Source: Phycisphaerae bacterium
GTDB taxonomy: Bacteria > Planctomycetota > Phycisphaerae > UBA1845 > UTPLA1
Length of the DNA: 9,770 bases
NCBI GenBank assembly: GCA_016935885.1
Contig: JAFGQA010000464.1
Coordinates: 1-9,770, forward strand
Direction of reading: 5' to 3'
Part shown: positions 7,179-9,770 of the stretch, in pieces
Numbering within the stretch: the first letter of the stretch is position 1
Layout: every line of letters begins with the position of its first letter
Made by a program: the position numbers and the translations under genes
Notes under the pieces: model-generated
Databases searched by the model: none
What the model was told of the DNA's origin: nothing
Seen by the model: only the letters and a program-made list of their open reading frames with translations

Positions 7179-7214
7179 CCCTGAAGCAGAGTCGCTTCGC
7201 GACACGCTTCAGGG
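7179..7214. repeat. Two-tier hairpin
   Basis: CCCTGAAGC (7179-7187) pairs perfectly with GCTTCAGGG (7206-7214), and inside it GTCGC (7191-7195) pairs with GCGAC (7199-7203) around a TTC loop. It can fold on either strand. No T-run follows on either side, so a classical intrinsic terminator is unlikely; a REP-like intergenic element fits better. Confidence 0.75.
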
Positions 7215-7231
7215 CGGGGTCTGGAAATCGA

Positions 7232-7260
7232 ACCGCGAATTAACGCCAATTCACGCGAAT
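7232..7260. repeat. Repeat arm related to the MITE-like element at 9436-9575
   Basis: The stretch starting ACCGCGAATTAACGCC resembles the arm ACCGCGGATTACGCGG of the downstream inverted-repeat element, followed here by CGCGAATGCGGAGG. A second related copy begins at 7671 (ACCGCTAATTGA) with an insertion before CGCGAATGCGGAG at about 7706-7718. No complementary right arm is seen, so both look like degraded or solo ends. Confidence 0.5.
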
Positions 7261-7407
7261 GCGGAGGGGAGGATGGCCATGAAAAACACGAAAAAAGCGA
7301 AAGAGGATGCGGAGAAAGAGGAACACGTTTTGTCGCCCTGGTGAGTGCGGGAGGGCTCCAGCAATGCGATTTCCAAGGCTTTGGAAGATGTACAACCGCG
7401 TGATGAG

Positions 7408-7463
7408 GATACCCACCCCGCCCTTCGGGCACCCCTCCGATGGAGGTGATACCCACCCCGCCC
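7408..7463. repeat. 16-bp direct repeat, 40 bp apart
   Basis: GATACCCACCCCGCCC occurs at 7408-7423 and again at 7448-7463, with a small CCTCC-GAT-GGAGG hairpin (7434-7446) between them. It is part of the dispersed repeat mosaic of this gap. Confidence 0.7.
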
Positions 7464-7641
7464 GCCTACGCGGGGCTCCGGCGGGCTAGCCGGAGGAGGA
7501 AAACTCATGAGCTGTCGGCTCCTAAGATAGTTCCCCTCCTGGGAGGGGTTAGGGGTAGGTTCTGCTGGTCTTTGACACAACCTGGCCGAGAACCACAGAT
7601 CAAGGAAATGGGACATACTCAAACCTTGGAAACTTCCGTGT

Positions 7642-7659
7642 CAATTCTTTCAAGAATTG
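7642..7659. repeat. 18-bp palindrome, possible operator
   Basis: CAATTCTT-TC-AAGAATTG is an 8-bp perfect inverted repeat with a 2-bp centre, AT-rich in GC-rich surroundings, about 155 bp before the preferred start of the kinase-like gene. It has operator-like symmetry, but as it lies among other repeats it may equally be a repeat remnant. Confidence 0.45.
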
Positions 7660-7813
7660 GAAAGAAACGAACCGCTAATTGACCCTCGACTCCGCTCGGG
7701 GCGGGCGCGAATGCGGAGAAGAAGGTAACCGCGGTTCTCCTCTCCTCCCTCCACGAATCCGCCTTGCCACCACCCACCCTCCCGCCGGATACTGGCGCCA
7801 CCAAGGGGGGATT

Positions 7814-9409
7814 GTGCCGACGCCGACCACCAAAGAGCGCCCGGAAGCGCCCGACGTGACCTTTCTCGGGAAAGGCCGCTCGGCGGCGGTGTTCAAGGTC
7901 GTCTCGAACGGCCAGGCGCTGGCGCGCAAGATCTTCCTCGGCAGTCGCTCGGCCAACGTGGTCCTCACCCTTTTCTACGGCGCGCCCAACGAGTACCGCT
8001 GGTGCGAGCCCGCCGTGAAGGCGGCATTCTACCGCCGCAAGGTCCTCGCCCGCCTCGTCCGCCACTGGTTCGGCGAGCGCCTGCGCGTGGCCGACGCCGT
8101 CGGCTGGGGCGTGGACACACACCGCAAGGCTCATTACCTGGACACCGAGCTGGTCGACGGCCATCCCGCCCGGCTTTACTCGCCCTTCCTCTACGGCGTG
8201 AAGACCGAGATCTACGATCTCAAAGACCACATCATGCCCGAACTCCAGCGGCACCTGATCGAGTCCGGGTTCATCGGCACCGTCTGGCAGGCCGGCCTTG
8301 GCCATCCGTGCGCTTTTCCGAATTTTCTGTGCACCGACCACGACATGGAAGGGCATCAGCACCGCTGGGCCTGGATCGACCTCGAATCCGGCGTGCCCGC
8401 GATCGCCAGCTATAACCTGGTCAACCTCTTCGGCTACTACCTCCCCTGGGCGTTCCGGCGGGGTCGGGTCCTGTTCGACGACCTCGACGTGGACAAACTG
8501 CAGGACTACCTGTTCCGTCACGAGGAAGATATCAAGCGCACCATGAAGCCGAAGGAATACGACAACTTCTCGCGCGACGTGGCGCACCTGATCGCCGCCC
8601 ACGGCGCGTGGTCGAAGGAGACGCGGCTGACGCGCTCACTCAGGTACTTCCTCTTCCGGGGCCGGATCACCGAGGAGGAGTACTACCATTACCAGTGGCA
8701 CGCCTGGTCCTGGTATCGCCGGGTCTTTGCCTTCTTCATACGCCACGTGCCGCCCAAGATCTGGCGGCGGATCAAGGAGCGCTGGCCGGCGTTCGTGAAG
8801 TGGCTCAACCCGGTTCGCTGGACGAAGTTCTTCATCGGCCTGATCGTCTCGCGCGCGTTCCGGATCGAGCTGAGCAAGAAGTTCGCGCGCCACGGCGTGC
8901 GCGAGTGGATGTCGGCCGGGCGCATCACCCCGGAGGAGGCCGAGATCCTCGAGTTCGAGCTGATCGAGGCGCAGGCGAACGAGCAGTTGTCGGACTTCGG
9001 CGTTCACCTGGCCCTCAAGCCGCTCGGCTACGTCCTGCGGCTCACGCTGATCCCCCTGCTCATCGGTTTGGGCTGGGTTTCCCCGGAAGTAGCCGTGGTG
9101 CTCTTTCTGTTCATGGGCATGATCCTGCGCGTGGCCTACACGCTGGTGCGCGCCGTCGAAGACGTTTTCCGCCGGCGGCCGTTCCCGTTCGTGGCGGTGC
9201 TGGTCTCCTTTATCCCCACGGTCGGCACGCTCGCCTACCCCTGCCAGATGATCCACTCGGCGCGGCGCGGGCACCTCGTCTCCCAGTTCATCATCTACGA
9301 GACCTGCTCCGCCACCGCCCGCCACGTCCCCATCTGGGGCGGCCCCGACACCGGCTGGGACCACTTCTTCAACCGCATCGCCCACGCCCTGATCATCATG
9401 TCGGATTGA
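7814..9409 (+). CDS. Kinase-fold membrane protein, possibly a pseudokinase
   Basis: The frame stays open back to a TTG at 7679, but that lies in repeat sequence. The GTG at 7814 is preferred: AAGG lies 7 nt before it and the homologous-looking sequence begins just after, giving 531 aa. A kinase-like N-lobe shows the Gly-rich loop LGKGRSAAVFKV (18-29), Lys39 in ARKIF and perhaps Glu65. In the C-lobe GHPCAFPNFL (163-172) aligns with the catalytic loop HGDxxxxNxL, keeping Asn170 but with Pro165 where the catalytic Asp should be. IDLE (Asp189) fits the metal-binding DFG position. Next comes a basic, aromatic region (about 270-360) and then three hydrophobic segments (about 404-421, 425-445, 457-476), so the C-terminus is membrane-embedded. 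It precedes ugd, a sugar-nucleotide gene, which suggests an envelope or polysaccharide role. Base composition is strongly GC-biased, unlike the minus-strand run. Kinase fold is inferred from motifs; the exact family is not recognised. Confidence 0.8.
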   Translation: MPTPTTKERPEAPDVTFLGKGRSAAVFKVVSNGQALARKIFLGSRSANVVLTLFYGAPNEYRWCEPAVKAAFYRRKVLARLVRHWFGERLRVADAVGWGVDTHRKAHYLDTELVDGHPARLYSPFLYGVKTEIYDLKDHIMPELQRHLIESGFIGTVWQAGLGHPCAFPNFLCTDHDMEGHQHRWAWIDLESGVPAIASYNLVNLFGYYLPWAFRRGRVLFDDLDVDKLQDYLFRHEEDIKRTMKPKEYDNFSRDVAHLIAAHGAWSKETRLTRSLRYFLFRGRITEEEYYHYQWHAWSWYRRVFAFFIRHVPPKIWRRIKERWPAFVKWLNPVRWTKFFIGLIVSRAFRIELSKKFARHGVREWMSAGRITPEEAEILEFELIEAQANEQLSDFGVHLALKPLGYVLRLTLIPLLIGLGWVSPEVAVVLFLFMGMILRVAYTLVRAVEDVFRRRPFPFVAVLVSFIPTVGTLAYPCQMIHSARRGHLVSQFIIYETCSATARHVPIWGGPDTGWDHFFNRIAHALIIMSD

Positions 9410-9435
9410 CCAACCCCTCAGCCCAGCGGAAGATC

Positions 9436-9575
9436 ACCGCGGATTACGCGGATTGCACGGATGGGGGCGGGTGCCGGGACCGCAGGTCAAGACACCGGCG
9501 CGCCAAAGGCGAGGATGGTGTTCAGCGTGCGGCTCTGTGCACCACCCCATCAGCGAAATTCGCGTAATCCGCGGT
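9436..9575. repeat. MITE-like inverted-repeat element, 140 bp
   Basis: The left arm (9436-9466, starting ACCGCGGATTACGCGGATT) pairs with the right arm (9545-9575, ending AATCCGCGGT) over 31 bp with about four mismatches, the outer 15 bp being perfect. The loop of about 78 bp has no coding potential worth noting. It fills the gap between the kinase-like gene and the ugd promoter. Elements with this arm sequence recur in intergenic regions of several environmental bacterial groups. Besides being mobile or REP-like, the long hairpin could end transcription of the upstream gene. Confidence 0.75.
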
Positions 9576-9622
9576 TCCCTTCTTGCCGTTTCCCCTGCCC
9601 GGGTTCCAGTGGACGGCCTCGG

Positions 9623-9652
9623 TTGACTTCCCACAAGGCCTGCGGCTATAGT
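9623..9652 (+). promoter_or_regulatory. Sigma70-type promoter of ugd
   Basis: TTGACT (9623-9628) and TATAGT (9647-9652) are 18 bp apart; each matches the consensus in 5 of 6 positions. Transcription would begin near 9660, leaving a leader of about 26 nt before the ATG with its strong ribosome binding site. Confidence 0.75.
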
Positions 9653-9685
9653 GCCGGGCACTTTGTCATAAGAAGGAGTGCTCTC

Positions 9686-9770
9686 ATGGCCAAGCAACAG
9701 CGCATCGCCATCCTCGGAACGGGTTACGTCGGTCTCGTCGCGGCCGCGGTCTTCGCGGACAGGGGTTTCC
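9686..9770 (+). CDS. ugd: UDP-glucose 6-dehydrogenase, N-terminus (cut by window edge)
   Basis: The first 28 codons read MAKQQRIAILGTGYVGL and continue VAAAVFADRGF. This is the NAD-binding Rossmann fold start of the UDP-glucose/GDP-mannose dehydrogenase family; GTGYVGL is its hallmark. The enzyme oxidises UDP-glucose to UDP-glucuronate in the cytoplasm for capsule, exopolysaccharide or other envelope sugars. AAGGAG lies 7 nt before the ATG, and a good promoter precedes it, so it starts its own transcript. Closely related members use UDP-ManNAc or GDP-mannose; too little sequence is present to exclude these. Confidence 0.88.
   Translation, partial: MAKQQRIAILGTGYVGLVAAAVFADRGF

Larger units (their letters stand above)
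6957..7813. other. Repeat-rich intergenic region without a convincing gene
   Basis: About 860 bp separates the divergently oriented blocks. It holds hairpins at 6993-7006 (CCTGC-CTTT-GCAGG), 7179-7214, 7476-7495 (CTCCGGC-6 nt-GCCGGAG) and 7533-7548 (CCCCTCC-TG-GGAGGGG); a direct repeat (7408-7423 and 7448-7463); a palindrome (7642-7659); and two related repeat arms starting at 7232 and 7671. Open frames crossing it are proline/arginine-rich and translate recurrent repeat sequence, so I do not call them genes. The upstream promoter of the minus-strand run and that of the kinase-like gene should both lie here, but I see no good -35/-10 pair. Confidence 0.7.

Noticed and set aside
7408..7463. 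CRISPR-like spacing of repeated units
   Set aside because: Only two 16-bp copies exist, the sequence is low-complexity, and no cas gene or further repeat is present.
7679..7813. N-terminal extension of the kinase-like protein from TTG at 7679
   Set aside because: The extension translates repeat sequence and low-complexity Gly/Arg/Pro codons; the GTG at 7814 has a ribosome binding site and precedes the domain.
7619..9567. Long overlapping frames opposite or in other frames of the kinase-like gene (7619-8602 minus, 8636-9385 minus, 8608-9567 plus)
   Set aside because: They are by-products of high GC content: they are rich in Arg, Gly, Pro, Ala and Val, show no domain, and overlap a gene with clear motifs.

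Overview
The window looks like a chromosomal piece of a GC-rich bacterium. A strong sigma70-type promoter and a ugd-like gene at the right end, plus frequent GGAGG-type ribosome binding sites, are clearly bacterial. The short hairpin-forming intergenic repeats (ACCGCGGATTACGCGGATT type, CCCCTCCTGGGAGGGG type) are of a kind I associate with Planctomycetota and related environmental lineages. That taxonomic guess is weak.

Left part (1-6956): a run of genes all on the minus strand, visibly less GC-rich than the right part. In transcription order they are: a small two-TM membrane protein with a beta-rich soluble domain (6956-6192); a protein with a PD-(D/E)xK-like nuclease region and a DUF5655-like C-terminus (5942-5094); a 171-aa acidic unknown (4902-4387); an HNH endonuclease (4299-3316); an unrecognised 185-aa protein (3120-2563); and, 2 bp after it, a SNF2 helicase fused to an Mrr-type nuclease domain (2560-215). 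A partial gene (68-1) follows at the left edge. Three nuclease-type proteins, a helicase and a membrane protein in one directional run look like a defence or DNA-surveillance island. No single named system is recognisable. The most system-like unit is the tightly coupled pair of 185-aa protein and SNF2-Mrr fusion.

The nuclease/DUF5655 gene is bracketed by two same-orientation copies of a small inverted-repeat element (4984-5059 and 6013-6080). They share 51 identical bases, 1021 bp apart, so the gene sits in a potential excisable or duplicated cassette.

Middle (6957-7813): about 860 bp without a convincing gene, packed with hairpins and fragments of dispersed repeats. It separates the accessory minus-strand run from the plus-strand genes and probably marks the island boundary.

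Right part (7814-9770): a strongly GC-biased plus-strand gene for a kinase-fold membrane protein whose expected catalytic Asp appears to be missing; a 140-bp MITE-like inverted repeat; then a clear -35/-10 promoter, a strong RBS and the first 28 codons of a UDP-glucose 6-dehydrogenase. These look like resident genes rather than cargo.
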